A stretch of DNA of 13,757 nt from Magnetovibrio sp. Lineage in GTDB: Bacteria > Pseudomonadota > Alphaproteobacteria > Rhodospirillales > Magnetovibrionaceae. A model generated the notes under the pieces. The model was not told where the DNA came from. It ran no database searches and saw only the letters and a program-made list of their open reading frames with translations. Shown here one piece after another: positions 7,938 through 13,016 of the stretch; positions within the stretch are counted from its first letter, which is position 1; every line of letters starts with the position of its first letter. The stretch is taken from NCBI GenBank assembly GCA_016763255.1, contig JAESUA010000330.1:1-13757 (forward strand), read 5' to 3'. The position numbers were made by a program, and so were the translations under genes.

Positions 7938-10225
7938 TCGAGATCATGGAGGGGATACGCAAAGCGGTGGATGAATTGAACGCCGGTATCTTGACCGATG
8001 ACCTTTTGCAACTCGACCAAGTTTACGACGAAACCATTTATATCAATTCAGCCATCGATCTGGTGCAGCAAAACATTTGGGTCGGCGGCACATTAGCGGC
8101 GCAGGTGTTGTTGTTGTTCCTGCGTTCCGGCCCGGCAACGCTGATCATTTCCATCGCCATTCCGGTATCCATCATCGGCGCATTTGTCGCCATGGCCGCC
8201 ATGGGGCGGTCGATCAATGTCATTTCATTGGCGGGCATCGCGTTCGCCGTCGGCATGGTGGTCGATGCCGCTATCGTGGTGTTGGAAAACATTTTCCGCC
8301 ACCGCCAAGCCGGGCTCAGTGCGCGCGACGCCGCCTATAAAGGGGCCTCACAGGTGTGGGGCGCGGTGTTGGTCTCGGCCCTGACCACGGTGATGGTGTT
8401 CGCCCCGGTGTTGATCATGCAACTGGAAGCCGGGCAACTGTTTCGCGACATTGCGGTGGCGATTTCGGTCGCGGTGGTGTTGTCGTTGATCGTCGCCGTG
8501 ACGGTGATCCCGGCACTGAGCAACCGCTTACTGACCAAGATCCCGGTGCATAAAAAAGTAGGCCTACTGCATCATGTCGACGTGTTGGCGGCAAAATTCA
8601 CCAACTTCATCGTCACCTTCACCCGCATGGTGGCGCATGATCGCGTTAAGGCATTTTTGGTGGTGATGGTTTTGTTGATCGGTGGGGGCGCGGCAACCTG
8701 GTCGATGGCCCCGCAAAAAGAATACCTGCCCACCGGCAACCGCAATTTGGTGTTTGGCTTCATCCTGCCGCCACCGGGCTATAATTTGGAGACCACCACC
8801 AAAACCGCCCAGGAAATCGAAGATGCTGTGCGCCATCTTTGGGTGTCCGAAACGGGCCCCGAATCATTGCCCGGCGAGCCACCCAAAATTCAGGATTTCT
8901 TTTTTGTCGCCCGCCCGACCTCGACCATCGTCGGCGCCCGTGCGGTTGATTCAAGTCGCATCGCCGAATTGATCCCGGTGCTGCGCGAACCGGTATTTAA
9001 AGAACCCGGCACGTTTGGCTTTATCCGCCAGCCCTCTTTGTTTGGCCGCGGCATCGGCGGCGGGCGCAATATCGAACTGAATATTTCAGGCCCCGATTTA
9101 GAACAAGTTTTGGCCATCGCCCTGAAGGCCACCAGCATGATCGGTGAAGTCCTCCCCCGCGACGAAGGCCATCAACTGCGGCCCCGTCCGGGCCTTGAAT
9201 TGGGGGCCCCGGAAGTGCGGATCTTGCCCGACCCGGTCCGCTTGGCCGACAACGGCATCACCGTGCGTGAATTCAGCCAAACCGTCGATGCCTTTAACGA
9301 CGGTTTGCGCGTCGCCGAAATCACGGTGGACGGCCAACGCATCGATTTAACCCTTGCCGGACCAGACCGCAAAGTCACTCAAACCCAGGGGATCGCAAAT
9401 TTACCGGTGGTCACAAGGTCCGGGGTGATTTTGCCGGTAAGCTCATTGGCCGATGTCATCGTCACATCCGGTCCGACCGAAATCCGTCACATCGAACGTG
9501 AACGCACGGTGACCTTGCAAATCAGTCCGTCCAAGAACATCCCCTTGGAAACCGCGATCCAGTTGGTCGAAGATCATGTCGTCAAGCCCCTGCTCGCCGA
9601 CGGCTTGCCCGAAGGGGTGCGCATCCGCCTGGCCGGAACCGCCGACAAACTGTCGGAAACCTGGGACGCCATGACGTTTAATCTATTGCTGGCGGTGGCG
9701 ATTGTGTACTTGGTCATGGCGGTTTTGTTCGAAAGTTTTCTCTACCCATTCATTATTTTGCTGTCCGTCCCGCTGGCTACGGCAGGCGGCATGTTGGGTT
9801 TGAGAGCGGTCAATCTGTTCACCATCCAGTCGCTGGATATGCTGACCATGTTAGGGTTTATCATCTTGATCGGCATCGTGGTCAACAATGCCATCTTGAT
9901 CGTGCACCAAACGCTCTATCATCGTCGTCACGATGATATGAGCCTGGAAGATGCCATCGTCGCGGCGACGCAAAACCGCATTCGCCCGATTTTCATGTCG
10001 ACCCTGACGTCGGTGTTCGGCATGCTGCCATTGGTGGTATTTCCCGGTGCAGGATCGGAACTCTATCGTGGCTTAGGTTCGGTGGTCATCGGCGGCTTGG
10101 CGCTGTCGGCGATTCTCACCTTATTCATCATCCCACCGCTGCTCACCCTGTTTGGCGGGCTTAAGGATTATGGGCCCTTGAAGGTGCTTAAACTCAAAAA
10201 AACCAGTACCAAAGCAGCAACTTAA
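7934..10225 (+). CDS. RND permease, C-terminal fragment (TM2-TM12)
   Basis: This 763-residue frame can start at GTG 7934, or is entered by frameshift at 7925-7928. It carries TM2-TM6 (from IWVGGTLAAQVLLLFL near residue 48), the TM4 motif GMVVDAAIVVLENI at 107-120, the second porter/docking region (about 270-560), and TM8-TM12 with GIVVNNAILIVHQ near 647-659 and GSELYRGLGSVVIGGL near the end. The proton-relay residues differ from AcrB. There is a single Asp (111, equivalent of D407) followed by Ala where AcrB has D408, and Asn651 where AcrB has K940. Single-Asp, Asn-type relays occur in other RND subgroups, so this is not proof of inactivity. The His-Gln after ILIV, where an acidic residue is common, is less usual. 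The substrate is unknown. Confidence 0.88.
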   Translation: MIEIMEGIRKAVDELNAGILTDDLLQLDQVYDETIYINSAIDLVQQNIWVGGTLAAQVLLLFLRSGPATLIISIAIPVSIIGAFVAMAAMGRSINVISLAGIAFAVGMVVDAAIVVLENIFRHRQAGLSARDAAYKGASQVWGAVLVSALTTVMVFAPVLIMQLEAGQLFRDIAVAISVAVVLSLIVAVTVIPALSNRLLTKIPVHKKVGLLHHVDVLAAKFTNFIVTFTRMVAHDRVKAFLVVMVLLIGGGAATWSMAPQKEYLPTGNRNLVFGFILPPPGYNLETTTKTAQEIEDAVRHLWVSETGPESLPGEPPKIQDFFFVARPTSTIVGARAVDSSRIAELIPVLREPVFKEPGTFGFIRQPSLFGRGIGGGRNIELNISGPDLEQVLAIALKATSMIGEVLPRDEGHQLRPRPGLELGAPEVRILPDPVRLADNGITVREFSQTVDAFNDGLRVAEITVDGQRIDLTLAGPDRKVTQTQGIANLPVVTRSGVILPVSSLADVIVTSGPTEIRHIERERTVTLQISPSKNIPLETAIQLVEDHVVKPLLADGLPEGVRIRLAGTADKLSETWDAMTFNLLLAVAIVYLVMAVLFESFLYPFIILLSVPLATAGGMLGLRAVNLFTIQSLDMLTMLGFIILIGIVVNNAILIVHQTLYHRRHDDMSLEDAIVAATQNRIRPIFMSTLTSVFGMLPLVVFPGAGSELYRGLGSVVIGGLALSAILTLFIIPPLLTLFGGLKDYGPLKVLKLKKTSTKAAT

Positions 10226-10237
10226 GAGGCATTCCAC

Positions 10238-10270
10238 CCAGAACCTCATAAAAACGAACGTTTTTTCTGG
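10238..10270 (+). terminator. Weak hairpin with T-run after the permease
   Basis: CCAGAA (10238-10243) can pair with TTCTGG (10265-10270). Inside, AAAACG (10251-10256) can pair with CGTTTT (10259-10264), leaving a 7-base bulge on the left. A T6 run lies in the right arm. It begins 13 bases after the permease stop. The stem is AT-rich and the inner loop is only two bases, so it is a weak terminator at best. Confidence 0.35.
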
Positions 10271-10323
10271 AAGCTTGCCTTCTAGCCCGTTACTATATGA
10301 GCTTATTAGGATACAAAAATAAA

Positions 10324-10460
10324 TACCCTTGCGGGTAACATGGAAAAATACCCGACAACGATTGGGGCCATGTGTAAGGGTACATATGGAGGGGGACCAA
10401 CCGTGCACCGCTTATCCTATCGGTGCAACCGCTCCCAAGCGGTTTAATTCCTGGGGGAAT
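10324..10460 (+). promoter_or_regulatory. Structured leader upstream of the ArsR-family gene
   Basis: Five local hairpins follow one another within about 137 bases. TACCC-TTGC-GGGTA is at 10324-10337. CCATGTGTA-AGGG-TACATATGG is at 10368-10389, 9 bp with one G-U. TGCACCG/CGGTGCA is at 10404-10427. AACCGCT-CCCA-AGCGGTT is at 10427-10444. ATTCC-TGGG-GGAAT is at 10447-10460. The last one contains the GGGGGA that should serve as ribosome binding site for the GTG at 10469, so folding would mask translation start. The third and fourth share base 10427 and would compete for it. I do not recognise a known riboswitch class. The folds are read by eye and not energy-tested. Confidence 0.45.
10340..10447 (+). 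CDS. Possible 35-codon small ORF in the ArsR leader
   Basis: ATG at 10340 opens a frame of 35 codons to TAA at 10445-10447, starting MEKYPTTIGAMCKGTYGGGP and ending CNRSQAV. It has two cysteines (residues 12 and 29) and is basic. There is no good Shine-Dalgarno sequence (GCGGGTAAC precedes it), and the same bases form three of the leader hairpins, which argues for RNA structure rather than coding. If translated, ribosomes on it would melt those hairpins and end 21 bases before the regulator start, as in a leader peptide. I do not recognise the peptide. Confidence 0.2.
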   Translation: MEKYPTTIGAMCKGTYGGGPTVHRLSYRCNRSQAV

Positions 10461-10468
10461 AAATAACC

Positions 10469-10828
10469 GTGGTTACGGAAAGACTACAAACAATTCAGGC
10501 CAACGCATTGCGCGCCAGCACACTGCTTAAAGCCATGAGCAACCAACACCGACTGATGATCCTATGTCAGCTTGTGCCTGGTGAAAAGTGTGTCAGCGAT
10601 CTGGAAGAAATCATCGGATTGAGCCAGTCAGCCCTGTCCCAGCACTTGGCGCGTCTACGGCGCGACTCTTTGGTACAAACACGGCGCGAAGCACAAACCA
10701 TTTACTATTCACTGCACGGTGAAGAAGCCAGCGCGGTGATTGAGACGCTCTACAGCCTATACTGCGATCAAGATGCGACACTGATGGTCAACGGCGATAG
10801 TGTCGATGTTAAGGCTAAAGCAGTCTAA
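10469..10828 (+). CDS. ArsR/SmtB-family repressor, BigR/SqrR-like
   Basis: This 119-residue winged-helix repressor starts at GTG with GGGGGA at 10453-10458. The core is ASTLLKAMSNQHRLMILCQL (16-35), the recognition region LSQSALSQHLARLRRD (51-66), the wing TRREAQTIYYSL (71-82) and the C-terminal helix AVIETLYSLYC (89-99). Cysteines 33 and 99 are 66 residues apart, the same spacing as the Cys41/Cys107 pair of SqrR and Cys42/Cys108 of BigR. In those proteins they form a tetrasulfide or disulfide on exposure to reactive sulfur and release DNA. No ArsR-type metal site (ELCVCDL) is present. I infer a dimeric persulfide- or redox-sensing repressor. A third cysteine at 41 sits close by. It follows the RND genes in the same direction and may act on them, on itself, or on distant sulfur genes. 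Confidence 0.88.
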   Translation: MVTERLQTIQANALRASTLLKAMSNQHRLMILCQLVPGEKCVSDLEEIIGLSQSALSQHLARLRRDSLVQTRREAQTIYYSLHGEEASAVIETLYSLYCDQDATLMVNGDSVDVKAKAV

Positions 10829-10832
10829 GCAT

Positions 10833-10869
10833 TTATACCAAGCTGCATTAATAATGCAGCTTGGTATAA
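10833..10869. repeat. 37-bp near-perfect palindrome
   Basis: The 17-base arms 10833-10849 (TTATACCAAGCTGCATT) and 10853-10869 are exact reverse complements around the 3-base centre AAT. It starts 4 bases after the regulator stop. No T-run follows, so it is not a classic terminator, although it may stabilise the 3' end. Palindromes beginning TTATACCAA resemble dispersed intergenic repeats seen in several marine proteobacteria. Whether this one is repeated in its own genome cannot be told here. Confidence 0.75.
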
Positions 10870-10884
10870 GACCCAGACAAAAAT

Positions 10885-10916
10885 AAACAGGCGGAGATCG
10901 TTCCCCGCCTGTTTTT
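10885..10916. terminator. Rho-independent terminator between convergent genes
   Basis: AAACAGGCGG (10885-10894) pairs perfectly with CCGCCTGTTT (10905-10914) around a 10-base loop, and the T-run reaches 10916. On the minus strand the stem is followed by TTTATTTTTG. It therefore can end transcription of the ArsR gene (+) and of the helical-protein gene (-), which converge here. Confidence 0.88.
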
Positions 10917-10947
10917 TCGTGTTCGTTTAGCCTGAAACGCGTTTTCG

Positions 10948-11757
10948 TCAGTGCACGCCGACGGAAATGGACTGAGGGCTAAGATTGCCACTGAACCCAG
11001 GGCTGCGCTTCTCAATTTGGCGTTTTTGCTTTTCGTGGGACACGATCCAGCGCAATTCTTCCTTCAACACATCGATGTGCTTGCTGTCTGGCGCATGGGC
11101 CACGGCCTGGATGATGCCCTGGCGCGTCGGCAACGGGAACGAATTGAAATGTTCCAGCATCAAGAACTTGATGCCCGGGCGAACATGCTCGGACAACAGC
11201 AAGCTGGTCACCAATTTTTGCCGCACATCACTGTGCAGGTTGCCCGCTTCGGTCAACTGAATGAACTGATTGACGAACTCACTCGGCAACATATCGCCAT
11301 CCAGCAAGGCGCGCAGAAGTGTCTTCAAGGCCTTGGAATACTGGCGCCGCGTTTCGACAATGAAATGCGATGTACGGGTCCGCACGAAAGCAATGGCTTT
11401 GGGTGAAAAGTCATTTTCGGTGATCAATTCGATGGAGCGTTTGACCAGCGGATGGCGTGTGGCTTCGCCGACCAGCGAGCACACCCCGGCAACCAATTTT
11501 TGATCTTTGGCTTTGGGCGACAAGCGCGTCACTGCGGCCAACGCCATGGGCGATTCTGGGTCACGCGTGGCCATCAAGGCCAACGGCAACGGATCTTCAA
11601 AATCGGTTAGATCGAGATCAATGTTGATCAGGTGTTCCGGCAGCAAGATACGCGCCTGCTCCCCGGGCACACAAATCGGCTCGCCTGAACGGTAGCTTTC
11701 TTTGACCTGAAACGCGGCATTGATGCCGTCTTTGCTGATGCCAAATTGGGCACTCAT
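10948..11757 (-). CDS. Uncharacterised helical protein coupled to the HTH gene
   Basis: This is a 269-residue protein that I do not recognise. The N-terminal 65 residues are mixed (QFGISKDGINAAFQV; EPICVPGEQARILLPEHLINIDLDL). The rest, from about residue 70 to 255, reads as a run of amphipathic helices with conserved-looking segments such as TRHPLVKRSIELI, FVRTRTSHFIVETRRQYSKALKTLLRALLDG and ELRWIVSHEKQKRQ, suggestive of a repeat-helical or scaffold fold. The C-terminal tail is Ser/Gly-rich. There is no signal peptide, membrane segment, zinc motif or nucleotide-binding loop. Its ATG overlaps the stop of the upstream HTH gene by ATGA, so the two are translationally coupled and probably made in fixed ratio. 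It ends at the terminator 10885-10916. Codon use resembles the neighbours, so there is no clear sign of recent transfer. Confidence 0.85.
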   Translation of the reverse strand: MSAQFGISKDGINAAFQVKESYRSGEPICVPGEQARILLPEHLINIDLDLTDFEDPLPLALMATRDPESPMALAAVTRLSPKAKDQKLVAGVCSLVGEATRHPLVKRSIELITENDFSPKAIAFVRTRTSHFIVETRRQYSKALKTLLRALLDGDMLPSEFVNQFIQLTEAGNLHSDVRQKLVTSLLLSEHVRPGIKFLMLEHFNSFPLPTRQGIIQAVAHAPDSKHIDVLKEELRWIVSHEKQKRQIEKRSPGFSGNLSPQSISVGVH

Positions 11758-12254
11758 GCGTGTTTCCTCATCTTTTTTAATATATCCAGGATGTCCGTGT
11801 CAGGCATCGCCTGAAAACGTTTGTCTTGCAGTTTTTGGGCCTCACCCGATGCCCACCACGTGCGAAAGCGCTGTGCGCCGATGCGCACTTCACCGGGCGG
11901 CAGGTCATGATTGAGGACGTCTTGATACGCCAACTGCGCGCGCGCGGCATCGAGGTGGCCCGTATCCAAATGAATAGATGTCTTGTTCACGTCTTCCGCC
12001 TCATCCACCAGATGCGCCAGAACCAAAGTGAGAAACGCGAGCTGTTCGCCCGGAATACGCACCTTTGCCTTGCGCCACTTACTGACCGTCGGGGGCGTCA
12101 CATTCGCCAATTCAGCGACATCACGCCCGGTCAGGCCTAAATCATCAAACGCGTCAAATACCGGCATGTGTCCGGATGCTTCCGAACGCCGATTACCCGC
12201 CTCGCATTCTGCTGGGGATGCCACTGTTGCCGTCGAATCGAGCGCAGCTGTCAT
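11754..12254 (-). CDS. Helix-turn-helix (Cro/C1-like) DNA-binding protein
   Basis: The start is set at ATG 12254 because AAAGGGAG (12262-12269) lies 7 bases upstream. The same frame stays open to 12377 but without such a site. The 166-residue protein has a low-complexity N-terminus (about 1-28). A helix-turn-helix follows at about 39-68: LTGRDVAELA is the first helix and TPPTVSKWRKAK the recognition helix. A helical C-terminal region holds LAFLTLVLAHLVDEAEDV (72-89), LDAARAQLAYQDVL (101-114) and RFRTWWASGEAQKLQDKRF (129-147), possibly a dimerisation or sensing part. The family beyond the HTH is not recognised. It is the first gene of a two-gene unit with the helical protein (ATGA overlap). 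An inverted repeat 25 bases upstream of its start may be its own operator. Confidence 0.82.
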   Translation of the reverse strand: MTAALDSTATVASPAECEAGNRRSEASGHMPVFDAFDDLGLTGRDVAELANVTPPTVSKWRKAKVRIPGEQLAFLTLVLAHLVDEAEDVNKTSIHLDTGHLDAARAQLAYQDVLNHDLPPGEVRIGAQRFRTWWASGEAQKLQDKRFQAMPDTDILDILKKMRKHA

Positions 12255-12261
12255 GGCTGAA

Positions 12262-12269
12262 CTCCCTTT
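12262..12269 (-). promoter_or_regulatory. Ribosome binding site that sets the HTH gene start
   Basis: On the minus strand AAAGGGAG lies 7 bases before the ATG at 12254. No comparable site precedes the upstream in-frame ATG at 12377, so the shorter 166-residue product is preferred. Confidence 0.78.
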
Positions 12270-12278
12270 ATAGCGCCA

Positions 12279-12296
12279 AAGGGTTAGCAAACCCTT
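12279..12296. promoter_or_regulatory. Inverted repeat upstream of the HTH gene (possible operator)
   Basis: AAGGGTT (12279-12285) and AACCCTT (12290-12296) are exact 7-bp arms with a 4-base spacer AGCA. It lies 25-42 bases before the HTH gene start, where a repressor would block transcription or a hairpin would sit in the leader. Autoregulation by the HTH protein is inferred from position only. Confidence 0.4.
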
Positions 12297-12470
12297 GATG
12301 TTCCCGAAATTTTGAGTGGTGGTCACAAAAGATGCATCCCGCTTGATTCGCCAAATACCACATTGTCCCCACCTCAAAAAATCAACTTACAGGCCGTTTC
12401 GCAAATTTAAATACCAGATATTGTGTTATATGCCTGAATTTTCCGGCAACTACAACACCTTGTTTTTCAC

Positions 12471-12488
12471 TTACACTATATTGTGTAA
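12471..12488. promoter_or_regulatory. 18-bp operator-like palindrome
   Basis: TTACAC (12471-12476) and GTGTAA (12483-12488) are exact inverted arms around TATATT. It is the most symmetric element in the divergent region and lies 26 bases before the candidate -35 at 12514, so it could bind an activator or repressor. The partly matching ATATTGTGTTATAT at 12418-12431 may be a second, weaker site. Confidence 0.45.
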
Positions 12489-12513
12489 CACACTAAATGA
12501 AGTGGTCGCTATA

Positions 12514-12540
12514 TTGACACCACACTCCATCTATTATAGT
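12514..12540 (+). promoter_or_regulatory. Candidate sigma-70 promoter for the 111-aa protein and ROK gene
   Basis: TTGACA (12514-12519) is a perfect -35. TATAGT (12535-12540) is a reasonable -10 but at a spacer of only 15. Transcription would begin near 12547 and give a leader of about 128 bases before the GTG at 12675. The short spacer lowers confidence. Confidence 0.4.
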
Positions 12541-12570
12541 TAATAAGTCCTTTACGGGCCGATGATTCGG

Positions 12571-12591
12571 GGGTGCAACACCCTGGTTTTT
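12571..12591 (+). terminator. Attenuator-like hairpin with T-run in the leader
   Basis: GGGTG (12571-12575) pairs with CACCC (12579-12583) around CAA, then TGG and T5 (12587-12591). A further hairpin CCGA-TGAT-TCGG (12559-12570) lies immediately before it. Sited between the promoter candidate and the gene, it could stop transcripts after about 45 bases. The stem is short (5 bp plus one wobble), so activity is uncertain. Confidence 0.4.
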
Positions 12592-12610
12592 CACGAAAGT
12601 GATGCGTCAC
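12591..12610 (+). promoter_or_regulatory. Mutually exclusive leader hairpins, one with a GAAA tetraloop
   Basis: TCAC (12591-12594)-GAAA-GTGA (12599-12602) and GTGA (12599-12602)-TGCG-TCAC (12607-12610) use the same GTGA, so only one can form at a time. The first is closed by a GNRA tetraloop. Short stems of 4 bp could be chance, but the arrangement next to a terminator-like element fits a switch. Confidence 0.3.
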
Positions 12611-12674
12611 CGGCAACCTAAAGAGGCATTTAACGGCAGAAATACAGTCCCAAATACACCCCGGGGGTTAAACT

Positions 12675-13010
12675 GTGAAAACATCATTCGAACGACCATT
12701 ACTTGGCAGCGAAACAGACCTCAGCGTGAAATCGCATGAAAAGCGTTTTATGATTACTTTGGTACGCCCCGGCGATTCGGATGAAGTCAGCCGGGAGATG
12801 ATCACCGCACCCGGCGCGTCCGCCGCCACTGTGCTGGCCCGTCAGTTCTTTCCCGGCGCCGATATCTTGTCGGTCAGTGCCGTTCCTGAACCATTGCCCG
12901 TGCGTGCCGCCAAGGACGCCGACACTGCGCCGAGCGCCCGCTTTATCCGCGGCCTGTTCCGCCCGGCCTTGTTCTCCGACGAAAAGATCCTGACCAAACT
13001 TTTGGATTAA
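12675..13010 (+). CDS. Uncharacterised 111-aa protein upstream of the ROK kinase
   Basis: The start is GTG, with GGGGG (12663-12667) as ribosome binding site about 7 bases before it. I do not recognise the family. After a polar N-terminus, residues 23-69 read as a small beta-alpha-beta unit: strand RFMITLVR, strand REMITAP, helix GASAATVLARQFFPGA, strand DILSVSAV. The C-terminal 40 residues are alanine- and arginine-rich and end SDEKILTKLLD. There is no signal peptide, membrane segment or catalytic motif. The ROK gene starts 6 bases after its stop, so the two are almost certainly one operon. CCCCGGGG overlaps the binding site at 12659-12666 and could pair with other leader segments. Function is unknown; a role linked to the kinase is only suggested by position. 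Confidence 0.8.
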   Translation: MKTSFERPLLGSETDLSVKSHEKRFMITLVRPGDSDEVSREMITAPGASAATVLARQFFPGADILSVSAVPEPLPVRAAKDADTAPSARFIRGLFRPALFSDEKILTKLLD

Positions 13011-13016
13011 GTTTTC

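Larger units (their letters stand above)
7038..10225 (+). pseudogene. RND efflux permease gene broken by a -1 frameshift (whole locus)
   Basis: Two overlapping frames together encode one AcrB-like permease of about 1062 residues, the normal family length. The break is at the GGGG run 7925-7928. The first frame reads VIREPG then PT and stops; the second frame, entered by re-reading one G, continues A-N-V-I-E-I-M, which restores the family pattern around the end of the first porter half. Adding one G repairs the gene exactly, and no other damage is seen on either side. Possible causes are a sequencing error in the homopolymer, a true recent mutation or phase-variable tract, or ribosomal slippage, since the glycine tRNA can re-pair perfectly one base back. 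I favour an indel because no stimulatory structure is obvious. Confidence 0.8.
12453..12594 (+). repeat. Two copies of a CAACACC...TTTTTCAC motif
   Basis: An 18-base copy at 12453-12470 and a 19-base copy at 12576-12594 share CAACACC, then a short T/G-rich part with one base inserted, then TTTTTCAC. In the second copy the CAACACC forms the loop and right arm of the attenuator-like hairpin; in the first it has no partner. This may be a partial duplication of the leader, or chance in AT-rich sequence. Confidence 0.3.
12255..12674. other. 420-bp divergent intergenic region with regulatory structure
   Basis: No convincing gene lies here. The stretch from about 12395 to 12545 is clearly AT-richer than the surrounding genes. 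It contains the operator-like repeats at 12279-12296 and 12471-12488, a direct repeat ATATTGTGT at 12418-12426 and 12478-12486 with a partial ATATTGAC at 12511-12518, a promoter candidate at 12514-12540, and a series of leader hairpins from 12559 to 12610. The HTH pair reads leftward from it and the unknown protein-ROK pair reads rightward, so it probably drives both. A 75-codon plus-strand frame (12316-12543) crosses these signals and is judged spurious. Confidence 0.6.

Noticed and set aside
12255..12377. N-terminal 41-residue extension of the HTH protein
   Set aside because: The upstream ATG lacks a binding site, the added residues look untranslated, and a strong AAAGGGAG precedes the inner ATG at 12254.
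12316..12543. 75-codon plus-strand frame in the divergent region
   Set aside because: It runs across operator repeats and the promoter candidate, has no Shine-Dalgarno site, and its protein has no family features.
10224..12630. AAGAGGCATT shared at 10224-10233 and 12621-12630
   Set aside because: A single exact 10-mer pair is expected many times by chance in a window of this size, and the flanks do not match.
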